Of a stretch of 64,000 bases of DNA, positions 27,813 to 37,244 are shown one piece after another. Numbering within the stretch: the first letter of the stretch is position 1; each line of letters starts with the position of its first letter. Both the position numbers and the translations under genes were made by a program. The stretch spans positions 56,329 to 120,328 of the forward strand of contig JADLHM010000149.1 of the NCBI GenBank assembly GCA_020848745.1. The letters run 5' to 3'. This DNA is from Deltaproteobacteria bacterium (lineage in GTDB: Bacteria > Desulfobacterota > Binatia > UTPRO1). The notes beneath the pieces are model-generated. The model had not been told where the DNA came from. It saw nothing but the letters and a program-made list of their open reading frames with translations, and made no database searches.

Positions 27813-29059
27813 GCCCTTCCCTCCGCGGCGTGTCGCGCCGCGCGGCCGGCCGTCGCGAGCCAGTCCGCGACGACGCCGGGCGCGCCGCCCGATCCGCCCT
27901 TGGTGACCAGGCGCGTTCCGGCCGCCGCGCCCCGCAGGATCGTCCCGCAGGCGACGAGCGGCGCGACGCGCCCGTGGACCTCGATCGCGCTGGCGCCGAT
28001 ACCTCGCAGGATCGCATGGCTGGTCTCGCCGCCGATCAGCACGAGCGTTCCGATCCGGACGCCGGCGACGATCGCCGCGAGCGCCTCGGCGAGCGCCGCC
28101 TCGGTTGCGCGGAGCGCGGCCGCGCTCGGCACGCCGTCCAGAGCGGGCGGCGTCAGGACCACGCTCCTCCCGCCCGCGAGCTCGGCGGCCGCCCGGCGCG
28201 CGACATCGCCGGGCCTGGACCCGGCGGCCGCGCCGGCCGTGATCGCCACGGCGTCGCCGGCGGCGAGCACGGCATCCACCTGCGCCCGGGCGCGACTGTG
28301 GAGGCTCCCGTTCACGACGAGCGCCGGCCGCGCGGGCGGCGGCGGCTCCGGCGGGCTTGCGAAAAGTCCGCCGTTGCCGAGACGGGGCGCGAGCGCCGCC
28401 GCGAGCGCGATCGACCCCGCGAGACAGAGCTTCCCGGGCAGCGCCGTGATCGCCTCGACGGCACCCGCCACGTCGTCGTCGGACTCCGCGTCGACCACGA
28501 AGCAGTCCACTCCCGCGGCGCGCCGCCGGCCGACCTCGACGGCGAGCGCACCGCCCCGGACGCACGCGCGCGCCAGCACGGCGACGGGACGGCGGCTCTC
28601 GCGAGCGATCACCTCGCCGACAGACGACACCGCGCCGGGTCCCTCGGGATCGCGTGCGAACTCCGTCTCAGCGAGGAGGCGGCCACCGAACCACTGGCAC
28701 CCCCCGCGCGTCACGCGCCCCGCCGCGGGGATCGCCGGGACGACGAACCCCGTCGCGCCGAGGTGGTCGAGCGCCGCGTCGAGCTCGGCGCCGAGGTGGC
28801 CGCGCAGCGCCGTGTCGATCTTCTTGAGCACGAGCCGCGCCGGCCGCGCGCCGAGCGCGGCGCGTACGCGCGCGGCCGCCGCGGCCGGCGCCAACGCGCG
28901 GCTCTGTGTGTTCACGACCACGACCACGCCGTCGTCGCCCCGGGCGACCAGCGCTCCCGGCTCGACGGCGACCAGCGCCCGCCGGCCGGCCGCCGCGAGC
29001 TCGGCCGCGACGTCGCACGCGCCGGTCAGATCGTCGGCGATCGCGGCGAACGCGCTCAC
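27809..29059 (-). CDS. four-carbon acid sugar kinase, DUF1537 family
   Basis: A 416-residue kinase of the OtnK/DtnK type. The N-terminal substrate domain starts AIADDLTGACDVAAELA, and KIDTALRGHLGAEL follows. The C-terminal nucleotide-binding domain includes LVLIGGETSHAILRGIGA and TKGGSGGAPG. Family members phosphorylate D-threonate, D-erythronate or 3-oxo-tetronate. A PdxA-family gene two genes upstream points to a DtnK-PdxA2 type pathway. Start is GTG 29059, overlapping the cyclase stop (GTGA); the stop overlaps the FKBP start. The exact substrate is inferred only from the family and neighbours. Confidence 0.85.
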   Translation of the reverse strand: MSAFAAIADDLTGACDVAAELAAAGRRALVAVEPGALVARGDDGVVVVVNTQSRALAPAAAAARVRAALGARPARLVLKKIDTALRGHLGAELDAALDHLGATGFVVPAIPAAGRVTRGGCQWFGGRLLAETEFARDPEGPGAVSSVGEVIARESRRPVAVLARACVRGGALAVEVGRRRAAGVDCFVVDAESDDDVAGAVEAITALPGKLCLAGSIALAAALAPRLGNGGLFASPPEPPPPARPALVVNGSLHSRARAQVDAVLAAGDAVAITAGAAAGSRPGDVARRAAAELAGGRSVVLTPPALDGVPSAAALRATEAALAEALAAIVAGVRIGTLVLIGGETSHAILRGIGASAIEVHGRVAPLVACGTILRGAAAGTRLVTKGGSGGAPGVVADWLATAGRAARHAAEGRA

Positions 29060-29730
29060 CGCATCAACACCGCGCGCGCCGGCGCCCCGTCGACGCCTTC
29101 GAGCTTGAGGGGTAGGCACGCGAGGAGATACGGCCCCGCGGCGATCGCGCGTAGGTCCAGACCCTCGATGACGAAGATCCCGCCGCCGAGGAGCAGCTTG
29201 TGCACCGCGAAGTCCTTGCTGCCGAACTGCTCGATGGAGAGGTAGTCCATGCCGATGGTCCTCACGCCCCGGTCGACGAGATGCCAGGCGGCATCGAGCG
29301 TGAGGTACGTGAAGTCCTTCTGGAATCCCGGCTTCGCCCAGCGCTCCGAGTTGTCGGTTCGACAGAGCACGATGTCGCCGGCGTTGATCTCGTACCGGCG
29401 GAGCGCGGTGGCGTCGATCGCGGCGAGCCCGCGGAGGTCGAGCACCTGCGCCGGCCCCACCATGCGGTCGAGGGGCACCTGCTCGAGCGTCGGCGCGCCG
29501 TCGATGAAATGCGCCGGCGCGTCGACGTGCGTCCCGGTGTGAGCGCCCAGGGAAAGATGCGTCAGGTTGGCGGCGTCGCCGCGCTCGATGGCGCGGATCC
29601 GGGTCTGCTCGAGCGTCGGGTCGCCCGGATAGACGTGCATGTCCGGACGGTTCGGCACCGAAACGTCCCAGACCCTCCGGCAGTAGCCGGCGAGATCTTC
29701 GCGAAGCTGCGGATCGGTGGCGGCCGCCAT
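29056..29730 (-). CDS. cyclase family protein (KynB-like)
   Basis: A 224-residue metal-dependent hydrolase with the family motif HTGTHVDAPAHF. Other conserved pieces are DVSVPNRPDMHVYPGDPT and GMDYLSIEQFGSKDFAVHKLLL. Relatives include kynurenine formamidase and cyclohydrolases that open amides or lactones. Wedged between a PdxA homologue and a sugar-acid kinase, it could open a sugar-acid lactone; that is inference. No tryptophan-catabolic gene is nearby, which argues against KynB itself. Confidence 0.8.
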   Translation of the reverse strand: MAAATDPQLREDLAGYCRRVWDVSVPNRPDMHVYPGDPTLEQTRIRAIERGDAANLTHLSLGAHTGTHVDAPAHFIDGAPTLEQVPLDRMVGPAQVLDLRGLAAIDATALRRYEINAGDIVLCRTDNSERWAKPGFQKDFTYLTLDAAWHLVDRGVRTIGMDYLSIEQFGSKDFAVHKLLLGGGIFVIEGLDLRAIAAGPYLLACLPLKLEGVDGAPARAVLMR

Positions 29731-29758
29731 GGAGTCCCTTTCGACGGAGGTCGCGCGC

Positions 29759-30781
29759 TCACGCGCTCGCCGCGGACCGCTCTCGCCGGGCGCGGCGCGC
29801 GGCGAGAGCGGCGGCGGTCTTGATCGCCTCGAGCAGGTTCTTGTGGTTCGCGAGGCCCTTCCCCGCGATGTCGAACGCCGTGCCGTGCCCCGTCGAGGTC
29901 CGGATGAAGGGCAGCCCGACGAGCAACGTCACGACGTCGCCGAAGCCGAGTAGCTTCACCGCGCCGAGGCCCTGATCGTGGTAGAGGGCAATGGTCAGAT
30001 CGTACATGCCCTGCTTGGTCTTGAAGAAGACCGTATCGGCAGGCACCGGGCCGATCGCGTTCACCCCCGCGGCTCTGGCCTCCGCGATGGCGGGCTCGAT
30101 TTCCTCGATCTCCTCGCGTCCGAAGAGGCCGCCTTCGCCGGCATGCGGGTTCAGGGCGGAAACCGCGATCCGCGGCGCCGCGATGCCCTGTCCGACCAGC
30201 GCCTCGTGCGCCAGCATGATCTTCTCGTGCACCCGCGCCTTCGTCACCTTGTCGCATGCTGCGCGAAGCGACATGTGATTCGTCAGCAAGAGAAGTCGCA
30301 TGTCGCCGAGCAGGAGCACCATGGCGTAGCGCTTCACCCCGGCCTCCTCGGCGAAGATCTCCGTGGCGCCCTCGTAATGAAAGCCGGCGGCGCGCATCGA
30401 CTCCTTGTTGAGGGGCGCCGACACGATCCCGTCGATCTCGCCGCTGAGAGCGTAGCGGGCCGCCTCGCGCGTGTAGCGCACGGCCGCCGCCCCGAGCGCC
30501 GGCTCGATCACCCCGACCTTTACCGTCGCCGGGTCGACGTCCCGATAGTCGACGACGGCGAAGGCCTCGCCGTCGCGCCGCCAGGCCGCGGGCCGCTCGA
30601 CCGCGCGGAGCGCCAGCTCGAGGCCGGCCTGCTCGGCCGCGGCGGCCACCACGCGGAGGTCGCCGAGCACGATCGGCTCGCAGAACGTGCGGATCGCCGG
30701 GTCGGCGAGCGATTTCACGAGAATCTCGGGGCTGATGCCGGCGGCGTCGCCCATGGTGATGCCGATCGTCGGAAGTGCCAT
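29759..30781 (-). CDS. PdxA-family dehydrogenase, probably PdxA2
   Basis: A 340-residue member of the 4-hydroxythreonine-4-phosphate dehydrogenase family. It starts MALPTIGITMGDAAGISPEIL. The metal-binding His residues lie in LTNHMSLRAAC, ALYHDQGLGAVK and STGHGTAFDIAGKG. PdxA serves vitamin B6 synthesis; PdxA2 paralogues oxidise threonate- or erythronate-4-phosphate to dihydroxyacetone phosphate and CO2 and are encoded next to DUF1537 kinases. The DUF1537 neighbour favours PdxA2. Nothing else for B6 synthesis is in the window. Confidence 0.85.
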   Translation of the reverse strand: MALPTIGITMGDAAGISPEILVKSLADPAIRTFCEPIVLGDLRVVAAAAEQAGLELALRAVERPAAWRRDGEAFAVVDYRDVDPATVKVGVIEPALGAAAVRYTREAARYALSGEIDGIVSAPLNKESMRAAGFHYEGATEIFAEEAGVKRYAMVLLLGDMRLLLLTNHMSLRAACDKVTKARVHEKIMLAHEALVGQGIAAPRIAVSALNPHAGEGGLFGREEIEEIEPAIAEARAAGVNAIGPVPADTVFFKTKQGMYDLTIALYHDQGLGAVKLLGFGDVVTLLVGLPFIRTSTGHGTAFDIAGKGLANHKNLLEAIKTAAALAARRARRERSAASA

Positions 30782-30824
30782 GCGTTCGGAGCTCCTTGCC
30801 GTGCAAGCGAGATGGGTGGTGCGT

Positions 30825-32084
30825 TCAGGCCTCGAGGACGCCGAGCGGCGGCGCCGCGGGCGCCGCCGCGGACGTCGCGCGGCGCTCGAGGACGGCCTCG
30901 TAGGTCGACTCGACCTGGTCGATGACGCGCTCCCAACCGTACTCGTCCTCGACGGTCCGGCGCGCGGCCGCGCCGAGGGCGCGCCGCCGCAGCGGATCGG
31001 CCAGCAGCGCGACGACCGCCGCGGCGTACGCTTGCGGGCCGTCGACGTCCACCACGACGCCGTTGACGCCGTCGCGCACCGCCTTGGCCGAGCCCGCGGA
31101 GACCACGACGGCCTTCGCGGCCGCCATGTAGTTCAGGAGCTTCATCGGAAATCCCGACCACTCGCGACGGGGACAGAGCGCGAGGTCGGCAACCAGGATC
31201 AGATCACGCACCGTCGCGAAGTCGCCCGCGCTCACGAGCCGCACCCCGTCGGGCAGCCGGCGAAGACGAGGCGGAAGGTCGCGGGGTGCGGCGTGGGTCG
31301 CGAGCACGAGGAGGGCGTCACCGACCGACCGCCGCACGAGGCCGATGCTCTCGAGCAGGAGATCCAGATTCTGATAGCCGTCGACGTTCCCCGTGTAGAG
31401 CAGCACCGGACGCTCGCCGAACCCGAAACGGTCGCGGATCGCGGCCACGTCGGCGCGCGAGCACGCCGGAAACTCCTCGGGCGAGCCGCCGGGCGCGATC
31501 AGCGCGATGGCGCGTTCGTCGACTCCGCGCGCGCGGAGAAACCCGACGAGCTCCCGGCAGATCGCGATGCAGCGATCGGCGCGCCGCGGCACCTCGCGAT
31601 CGGCGACGGCGCCGACCGCGCGGGCGAGACGGCGGGCGGTGCGGCTCCGGAAGTACGTCGGCAGCTCCTCCGCGAGCGCGTTGTGGCTATGATAGATGAG
31701 CGGCACGCCGGTGAGCCGCCGCGCCACGAGCCCGACGAGCGCGGCTTCGTAGTTGTGGGCGTGTATCACCTCGATCCCCTCGCCCTCGATCACCCGCACG
31801 AGGCGCACGAGCAACGCCGCGTCGAGCACCAGCTTGGCCGCGCGCGGCCCGGAGCCGACGGCGCGCAGACCCGCCATGCGCGGGATGCGCCGCACCGGCA
31901 GGCCGGCGAGCGCCTCCTCCAACCCCTCGGCGTACGTCACGACGATCGGGTCGTGGCCGCGAGCGCGCAGACCCTGCGCGAGCTTCCGGATGAGGAGCTG
32001 CGAGCCTTGCAGGGTCGGGAACGGACACGCGGCGACGATGGCCACGCGATAGCATCGCTTCCGAATGTCGCGGGCGGGCATCAT
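30825..32084 (-). CDS. glycosyltransferase, GT4 type
   Basis: A 419-residue GT-B glycosyltransferase. The N-terminal acceptor domain includes ACPFPTLQGSQLLIRKLAQGL and HAHNYEAALVGLVARRL; the donor domain has LLYTGNVDGYQNLDLLL and the SGFPMKLLNYMAAAKAVV motif in place of the usual E-x7-E. It begins with two ATG codons, the first overlapping the upstream gene stop (ATGA). It probably adds a sugar during assembly of the exported polysaccharide. The Ala/Pro-rich C-terminal tail is not conserved. Confidence 0.85.
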   Translation of the reverse strand: MMPARDIRKRCYRVAIVAACPFPTLQGSQLLIRKLAQGLRARGHDPIVVTYAEGLEEALAGLPVRRIPRMAGLRAVGSGPRAAKLVLDAALLVRLVRVIEGEGIEVIHAHNYEAALVGLVARRLTGVPLIYHSHNALAEELPTYFRSRTARRLARAVGAVADREVPRRADRCIAICRELVGFLRARGVDERAIALIAPGGSPEEFPACSRADVAAIRDRFGFGERPVLLYTGNVDGYQNLDLLLESIGLVRRSVGDALLVLATHAAPRDLPPRLRRLPDGVRLVSAGDFATVRDLILVADLALCPRREWSGFPMKLLNYMAAAKAVVVSAGSAKAVRDGVNGVVVDVDGPQAYAAAVVALLADPLRRRALGAAARRTVEDEYGWERVIDQVESTYEAVLERRATSAAAPAAPPLGVLEA

Positions 32085-33760
32085 GCCGCGGGCTCGCTCA
32101 GGTAGCCGAGCGCCCGCAGGCGGCGCCGCAGCTCGGCCTCGTGGTCGTGGTCGTCCGACGCTTCTGTCAGCACGAGCGCGTCGTCGGCGATGCGCGCCGT
32201 CCCCGCGATCCCCGGCAGCAACCGGCCGTCCATCCACGACGGCACGTCGAGCCCCGCGAGATGCAGCACCGACGGGGCGACGTCGACGATCGCGGCCTCC
32301 GTCGCCGGCGTCGCGGCGACGCCGCGACCCGCGAGCGCCCACAGCCCCTGCGGACGGTGACTGCCGTTCATACCGCCGCCCTTTCCCGCCACGTGCTCGC
32401 GCCGGGCGAGCCGGCGCACGCTGCGCGTCTCGTCGGGCGTCGTCGGCAGACAGGGGTGGGAATAGCCGCGATCGAGCGCCAGCTCGAGGACGAGGTCGGG
32501 CGCGGCTTCGACGAGCGGCCCGGCGTAGAGCTCGTCGCGGCGGTGCACGCGCGCGACGATCGCCGCACCAGTCTCCGGATGGCGCCAGGCGAGGAGCGCC
32601 GCGCGCAGCTCCGCGACCGCGGCGTCGTACGCGGCGCCCGGGGCGATCGTCCCGTCGGGATCGCGGCCGCGGACGTTCAGCCAGACGCTCGGCGCGTAGT
32701 TCAGCTCCTCCGAGAAGGCCCGGGTCCGCGCCATGTCGATCGCCCCGAAGCGCGACCAGCCTTCGAGCCGGCGCGCGAGCGCGCGGCCACCACGGCGCAC
32801 GAGCCGTTCCTGCACTCCGCGCGGCAGGAGCGCCAGCGCCGCACGGCGGACCACGCGCGCCGCCCGCGCTCCGAGCTCGCGGCGGCCGGCGCGGAACGCG
32901 AGCCAACCCTGGTCGGCGAGCCAGCGGTTCAGGTGCAGGACCGTCGTGCCGGCGCCTCCGAACCCGTGGTCGGATGCGACCAGCACGGTCGCATCCGATG
33001 GCAGCTCGGTGAGGATCGCGCCGAGCGCGGCGTCGAGCCGTCGGTACACCTCGCGAAGCGCCCCTCGGAAGCGCGGCGCGCCCTCGGCGTCGAAGCGCGG
33101 CGAACCCGGATCCGTGAACATCCAGAAGTGATGGCTCGCGGTGTCGGCCTCACCGAAAAGCATCATGAAGCAGTCCCAGCGCTCGCGCCGCAGCACCCAG
33201 CGCGCGAGGTCGCGCTTGCGATCGACGGCTGCCAGGATCTTCGGCAGCGCATCGGCGTGCCACCCCGGGCCGATCGTCAGCTCCTGGAAGTCGGTGATGG
33301 CGTACGGACCGACGGCCCGCGTCATCTCGGCGTACAGCTCGCGCGGGTGGACGAACGACCCGTCGATGCCGGTCGCGACCGGGCTGTCGAAGCCGCCGAC
33401 CATGATCCCGTTCACCGGCTCCGGCGGGTACGTAGTCGGGACGCCGATCACCGCCACGCGCCGTCCGGCGTCGGAGAGGAGCTTCCAGATCGTCGGCACG
33501 CGGCGGTCGCGGCTGCCGACGAAGGCGACCTCGTAGGTGCCGGGCACGCGGCGGGTGAAGTCGAAGATGCCGTGCTTCCCGGGGTTGGTCCCGGTCATGA
33601 ACGACGACCACGCGGGAAACGTGACCGGCGGCGTCGTCGACCGCAGCACGCCGTGGGCGCCGCGCCGCCGCACGTCGGCGAGCACGGGCATGTCGCCGGC
33701 CTCGCAGAACGGCCCCGCGAGGTCCCACGTCGCCCCGTCGAGACCGATGATCGCGATCAC
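32081..33760 (-). CDS. alkaline-phosphatase-superfamily phosphodiesterase-like protein
   Basis: A 559-residue protein starting at GTG 33760 (IAIIGLDGATWDL), with the superfamily metal motif at its very N terminus. The nucleophile position is T47 in TTPPVTFPAWSSFMTG, as in type I phosphodiesterase/nucleotide pyrophosphatases, not the Cys/Ser of sulfatases. Other metal ligands lie in FGEADTASHHFW and VASDHGFGG. There is no signal peptide, so it is probably cytoplasmic. Its C terminus RRLRALGYLSEP is shared in type with the next gene. Such proteins are frequent in polysaccharide loci but their substrates are unknown. Confidence 0.75.
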   Translation of the reverse strand: MIAIIGLDGATWDLAGPFCEAGDMPVLADVRRRGAHGVLRSTTPPVTFPAWSSFMTGTNPGKHGIFDFTRRVPGTYEVAFVGSRDRRVPTIWKLLSDAGRRVAVIGVPTTYPPEPVNGIMVGGFDSPVATGIDGSFVHPRELYAEMTRAVGPYAITDFQELTIGPGWHADALPKILAAVDRKRDLARWVLRRERWDCFMMLFGEADTASHHFWMFTDPGSPRFDAEGAPRFRGALREVYRRLDAALGAILTELPSDATVLVASDHGFGGAGTTVLHLNRWLADQGWLAFRAGRRELGARAARVVRRAALALLPRGVQERLVRRGGRALARRLEGWSRFGAIDMARTRAFSEELNYAPSVWLNVRGRDPDGTIAPGAAYDAAVAELRAALLAWRHPETGAAIVARVHRRDELYAGPLVEAAPDLVLELALDRGYSHPCLPTTPDETRSVRRLARREHVAGKGGGMNGSHRPQGLWALAGRGVAATPATEAAIVDVAPSVLHLAGLDVPSWMDGRLLPGIAGTARIADDALVLTEASDDHDHEAELRRRLRALGYLSEPAA

Positions 33761-33779
33761 GGGACCGTTCCGACCGCCG

Positions 33780-35669
33780 TCAGTGCACGTATCCGAGCGC
33801 GCGCAGGCGCTCCTCGCTGGCGGCGTCGATGGACGTGCCGGTCGACTCGACCGCGATCGACTCGGCATGGCTCTGCACCGCGCTCATGTCGGCCGTGAGC
33901 TTGTTGGCAACCTCGGTCTGCGCCGCGATGAGGTCCCGCTGCTCGCCCGGGTCGGCGACGACGTCGAAGAGCTGGTGCTCGGGGAGCCCGCGCGGGTTGC
34001 CGGCGTTGGCATGGATCACCTTCATGCCGCCGCTGCGGTACGCCTGGAGGCTGTTGCCCTCGAGCTCGCTCTCCGCGAACGCGTGATCGCGCGGCGCCGG
34101 AGCGTCGGCGGCGAGCCCGAGCGGCTTCCCGACCATCGCCTGCGGCACCTTCAGGCCCGCCGCCCGGATGAGCGTCGGCGCGACGTCGAGACTCGAGACG
34201 GCCGCGTCGCTCACGACGCCCCGCGGAGCGTCCGCGCCCGCCTTCACGATCAGCGGCACCGCCAGCTGCTCGTCGTAGAGCGTGGTGCCGTGCCACCAGC
34301 CGCCGTGCTCGTGGAACTCCTCGCCGTGATCCGCGGTGAGCAGGATCACGGCGTCGTCGTAGAGGCCCTTGGCCTTCAGCTCGGCGATGAACTTCGCGAG
34401 CTCGCCGTCGAGGAAGCGGATCGCTCCGTCGTAGGCGTCGCGGTAGGTCTCGGCGAGCGACGGATCGGGGTTCGGGTTGGCGACGCGCGCGTACGCCTCG
34501 CCGTTGTACGGGTGCACGAAGTACGGATCGTGCGGCTCCATGAAGTGCAGGAACATGAAGAACGGCCGCTGCGGGTCGCGTGCGGCGATCCAATCGAGCC
34601 CGTGCTTCACCACGACGTCCGCCGGCTGGTAGTAGTTCTCGACCCACTTCTTCTTGGAGACGAAGCGCTCGCGGATGAGACGCAGCTGGTTGTAGATCGT
34701 GAGCTGCGCGGCCGACTCGGTTGCGCCGAAGAAGAACTCCGGCTCGAGGAAGACGTACTGGTCGAAGCCCTGCTGGAAGCCGAAGAGCGGCGCGACGTTG
34801 ATGTTGTTCGCGAAGCCGACCGTCGCGTAGCCGGCGCCCTGCATGACCTCGGCGAGCGTAACGACCGCGTCGGGGAGCGCGTCCGATTTGTGGATCGCCC
34901 GGTGCGACGACGGATACAGCGACGTGAAGATGGTGCCGAACGACGGCCGTGTCCACGACGCCTGCGCGTAGGCGCGCCCGAAGCGCGTACCGTCGGCGGC
35001 GAGGCCGTCGATCACGGGCGTCCGATTCGTCTTGGCGCCGTAGCACGAGAGGTGATCGGCGCGGAGCGTGTCCACCACGATCAGGAACACGTTCGGCCCC
35101 TTCGCGGGCTGACCGACCGCGCTGCGCGCGGGTGCGGACAGTTCCTTGGGGGCGCCGAGCGCCATGACGGCGCGCGCCGCGAGCACGGCGACGATCAGTC
35201 CGCCCACCGCCGCGAGGGGTGACGCCAGCCGCGGCTGCCGACGCGCCAGCGCGCGCCAGGCCAGAAAGGCGACCACGAAGAGCGCGAGCGCCGCCGCCGC
35301 GGAGGCCAGCTGGAAATGCAGGGGCGACAGCGGCGCACCGTCGAAGGTCTCGTTGAAGACGTCCCGGAACACCCGGAAGCGGCCGATGATCGTCGCCAGG
35401 ACCGCGAGGACGGACGCCCCGGCGAGCCCGCAGGCGGTCGGCGCCGCCACCCGCGTCACGACTCCGAGGCCGGCGCCGATGCCGAGCCCGACGAGCGCGC
35501 CGACGCCGCCGTACGCCAGAAGCGCGAAGTACAGGAGCCCGGCGTCGAGCCCCAGGTGGCGCTCGGCGATGACGATCGCCGCCTCTCCGAGACCCACGAC
35601 GACGCCGGCGAGCGCGCCCCCGGCAATCGCGCTCCCGAGCGCTCCGTTCGACGACCGGGGCGAGCTCAA
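33780..35669 (-). CDS. membrane-anchored sulfatase-like phosphotransferase
   Basis: A 629-residue protein: about five hydrophobic helices in the first 175 residues, then an alkaline-phosphatase-superfamily catalytic domain beginning NVFLIVVDTLRADHLSCYG. The residue at the sulfatase nucleophile position is T240 in ASWTRPSFGTIFTS, so the CxPSR formylglycine motif is missing. VILLTADHGEEFHEHGGW supplies later metal ligands. Membrane helices plus a Thr nucleophile resemble LtaS and EptA transferases, suggesting that it decorates a glycan. The best start is TTG 35669, overlapping the upstream stop (TTGA). Confidence 0.75.
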   Translation of the reverse strand: MSSPRSSNGALGSAIAGGALAGVVVGLGEAAIVIAERHLGLDAGLLYFALLAYGGVGALVGLGIGAGLGVVTRVAAPTACGLAGASVLAVLATIIGRFRVFRDVFNETFDGAPLSPLHFQLASAAAALALFVVAFLAWRALARRQPRLASPLAAVGGLIVAVLAARAVMALGAPKELSAPARSAVGQPAKGPNVFLIVVDTLRADHLSCYGAKTNRTPVIDGLAADGTRFGRAYAQASWTRPSFGTIFTSLYPSSHRAIHKSDALPDAVVTLAEVMQGAGYATVGFANNINVAPLFGFQQGFDQYVFLEPEFFFGATESAAQLTIYNQLRLIRERFVSKKKWVENYYQPADVVVKHGLDWIAARDPQRPFFMFLHFMEPHDPYFVHPYNGEAYARVANPNPDPSLAETYRDAYDGAIRFLDGELAKFIAELKAKGLYDDAVILLTADHGEEFHEHGGWWHGTTLYDEQLAVPLIVKAGADAPRGVVSDAAVSSLDVAPTLIRAAGLKVPQAMVGKPLGLAADAPAPRDHAFAESELEGNSLQAYRSGGMKVIHANAGNPRGLPEHQLFDVVADPGEQRDLIAAQTEVANKLTADMSAVQSHAESIAVESTGTSIDAASEERLRALGYVH

Positions 35670-35929
35670 TCCGGGAGCTCCGCCAGGAGGTCCGCGTCGG
35701 TGTGCGTCGCGCGCAGCCCCTTCGGCGAGATCTTGAAGACGTCGGCCGCCTTCCAGTGCAGATACCGGTTCTGCTCGAGCCACTGTACGTGCGGCGCCAC
35801 GCTCTCGTAGCTCTCGCCGAGCCGCTCGACGAGGTGCTGGCGGGTGTGCAGGAACGGCATGTCCTTGTTGGCGTCGTTCGCCTGACGGTACTCCTTCAGG
35901 ATGCGCCGCCTGATCGTGTTGTCGGTCAT
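35666..35929 (-). CDS. small hypothetical protein, possible winged helix
   Basis: An 87-residue protein, MTDNTIRRRILKEYRQANDAN onward, predicted mostly helical, with a short beta-hairpin-like stretch (NRYLHWKAADVFKISPKG) near the end. That helix-helix-hairpin order suits a winged-helix fold; I recognise no family. Its stop overlaps the TTG start of the membrane sulfatase-like gene, and the ATG is the first good start after a 94-bp gap. It may regulate or accompany the neighbouring transferases. Confidence 0.65.
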   Translation of the reverse strand: MTDNTIRRRILKEYRQANDANKDMPFLHTRQHLVERLGESYESVAPHVQWLEQNRYLHWKAADVFKISPKGLRATHTDADLLAELPD

Positions 35930-36023
35930 CGGTTCGTGTCGATCCTCCGTCGAAATGCCCCGCCGTGACGTGGGCGGGTACCCTTGCCATCGTCCCCCGG
36001 AGGGGCGCAAGGCCCCCTCGCGG

Positions 36024-37232
36024 TCAGCGCCCGAGCGGCGCCTCCGGCGCCTCCGCGCCGAGCCCCGTCGGCGCGCGTCGTCCGAGGAGGGACGCCTCGT
36101 AGACGGCCGCCGTCGCACGCGCCATCCCGGCGGCGTCGAGCTCGCGCTCGGCCCGCGCGCGCGCCGCGTACCCGGCGCTCCGCAGCCGGCTCCGGTCGTC
36201 GAGGAGGGTGAGCGCCGCATCCGCGAACGCCCCCGGATCACCAGCGGGGACCACGGCGCCCGTCGTGCCGTCGACGACGAGCTCGTCGATGCCCGGCACC
36301 CGGGCCGCCACGATCGGCCGGGCGGCGGCCATCGCCGCGGGCACGAGGTCGAGCGACGGACACTCGGAGGCGCCCGCGAGACAGAGCATCGCGACCCCCC
36401 CCAACACCGACACCGGATCGTCGCCGATCCGCGTGACCGTCATCGCCGGTCCGAACGTGGCGACGCGCTCGCCGGCTGGAGACGGCGTCGCGTCCTCCTC
36501 CGAGCCGTCGTCGAGCCACACGAATCGCGCCGCCGGGTGGCGCGCCGCGATCCGTACCGCCGTCGCCCCGAAGAGACGCCGACCCGCGTCGCCACCGCCC
36601 GCGCCTCCGATCACCAGCGGACGGTGCCACACGCGGTCGCGGAGCCCGTCGAGCACCCCGAGCGCATGCGCGCGGCCGAGATCGACCCCGTCGTACACGA
36701 CCCGCACTTGCCCCGCCGGCAGATCCGCCTCGGCGCTGATCGCCGCGGCGTGGGCGCGCGTGTTGGCGAGCACCGCCGTCGCGCGTCGATAGATGCGGTG
36801 GAGCAAGGTGCGCACGCGCCGCTGCTCGCGCGGATCGCCGGCCCGGCTCGCCACGATCACGACCGGGATGCCGGCGAGTCGCGCCGCGAGCGCCCCGTAC
36901 GCCGCACCGGCCGGCAGGATGGCGTGCACGAGGTCGATCCCGTCGCGCCGAAACGCGCGCGCGAGCGCCACGAGCCTCCCCGGCTCGTACGCGTGCCGCC
37001 GCGGTAGCGCCGTGACCGGAACACCGAGCGGGCCGAGACGCGCGGCCGCGGGACCCGCCGCGCCGGCCAATACGTAGACGTGCGCCCGGTGCCGCCCCGC
37101 GCCGAGCGCCCGCACGAGGTCGACGACGTGCCGCGCCACGCTTGTCCGCGCCAGCGTACCGACCACGAGTGCGACGGACACCCGTCCGCCCGCGATCGGC
37201 CAGGCGCTCGGCATGCTGGACCGGTGACGCAC
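36024..37232 (-). CDS. glycosyltransferase, GT4 type
   Basis: A 402-residue GT-B enzyme. The N-terminal domain includes LVVGTLARTSVARHVVDLVRAL and LVHAILPAGAAYGALAARL. The donor domain has VRVVYDGVDLGRAH and ECPSLDLVPAAMAAARPIVA, the equivalent of the E-x7-E nucleotide-sugar motif. It probably extends the repeat unit of the exported polysaccharide. The ATG at 37214 is an alternative start; the UDP-sugar dehydrogenase gene ends 12 bp upstream. Confidence 0.85.
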   Translation of the reverse strand: MRHRSSMPSAWPIAGGRVSVALVVGTLARTSVARHVVDLVRALGAGRHRAHVYVLAGAAGPAAARLGPLGVPVTALPRRHAYEPGRLVALARAFRRDGIDLVHAILPAGAAYGALAARLAGIPVVIVASRAGDPREQRRVRTLLHRIYRRATAVLANTRAHAAAISAEADLPAGQVRVVYDGVDLGRAHALGVLDGLRDRVWHRPLVIGGAGGGDAGRRLFGATAVRIAARHPAARFVWLDDGSEEDATPSPAGERVATFGPAMTVTRIGDDPVSVLGGVAMLCLAGASECPSLDLVPAAMAAARPIVAARVPGIDELVVDGTTGAVVPAGDPGAFADAALTLLDDRSRLRSAGYAARARAERELDAAGMARATAAVYEASLLGRRAPTGLGAEAPEAPLGR

Positions 37233-37244
37233 GCGTCCCGGGGC

